A DNA stretch of 64,000 nt, taken from assembly GCA_028583405.1 (NCBI GenBank), contig CM053259.1, forward strand, positions 13,878,594-13,942,593, given 5' to 3'. Made by a program: the position numbers and the translations under genes. Below the pieces are notes generated by a model. That model saw nothing but the letters and a program-made list of their open reading frames with translations. It was not told the DNA's origin and searched no databases. Of the stretch, positions 63,901-64,000 are shown piece by piece (the stretch's first letter is position 1; each line of letters starts with the position of its first letter). Source of the DNA: Pogonophryne albipinna (Eukaryota > Chordata > Actinopteri > Perciformes > Artedidraconidae).

Positions 63901-64000
63901 CCTGCGAGTGGTTTGAGCCTCTGATATATGGTATTCATGATGTGGGCTGCGCTATCACTTCCAGCTAAATGGAGAACCTCCAGATTGTTCCCATGCTGCG

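Overview
The window looks like nuclear DNA of a teleost fish. Genes are split by introns with GT-AG borders and most of the sequence is intronic or intergenic. There are long pure CA/TG arrays, hAT-type and Harbinger-like DNA transposon remnants, decayed LINE fragments of the kind common in ray-finned fish, and vertebrate genes. No operons, CRISPR arrays or other prokaryotic features are present. The ORFs made of CACACA or GGAT repeats are artefacts of simple sequence.

Layout. (1) 1-12606: no coding exon seen; probably intron 1 of an exostosin-1 gene on the minus strand, with CA arrays and a 750-bp GGAT-type array. (2) 12607-13553 (minus): first coding exon of ext1, a heparan sulfate co-polymerase subunit. 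(3) 13554-25600: mostly non-coding, holding a complete hAT element (19711-21352, perfect 8-bp target duplication) and, near 23.9-25.0 kb, a CpG/CCAAT promoter-like patch with a possible unrecognised short gene on the minus strand. (4) 25600-31810: the tpmt locus. An intact thiopurine S-methyltransferase gene (28377-31180, plus; nine coding exons, 245 codons, including an eight-base first coding exon) is preceded by the gutted remains of a tandem copy (25607-27415), which keeps flanking sequence, the last few codons and the 3' UTR and was invaded by a 5'-truncated LINE. (5) 32161-39775 (plus): an 11-exon gene encoding 447 residues, best matched to PPP1R36 (protein phosphatase 1 regulatory subunit 36), with a probable GC-AG intron and an RFX/X-box-like site in its promoter. 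(6) 39776-43200: intergenic, with a CA array, a fold-back element and a degraded repeat. (7) 43635-43694 (plus): first coding exon of syndecan-2 (sdc2), encoding the signal peptide. The rest of the window (43695-64000) appears to be its very long first intron, with a Harbinger-like element, a 300-bp hAT MITE, a LINE tail and a 224-bp TG array.

Functionally, ext1 (heparan sulfate chain polymerisation in the Golgi) and sdc2 (a cell-surface heparan sulfate core protein) belong to one pathway and lie about 30 kb apart, pointing away from each other. tpmt (cytosolic small-molecule methylation) and ppp1r36 (PP1 regulation) sit between them and have no obvious link to that pathway. Paralogue assignment (which fish ext1 copy) and all repeat family names are inference from sequence reading alone.
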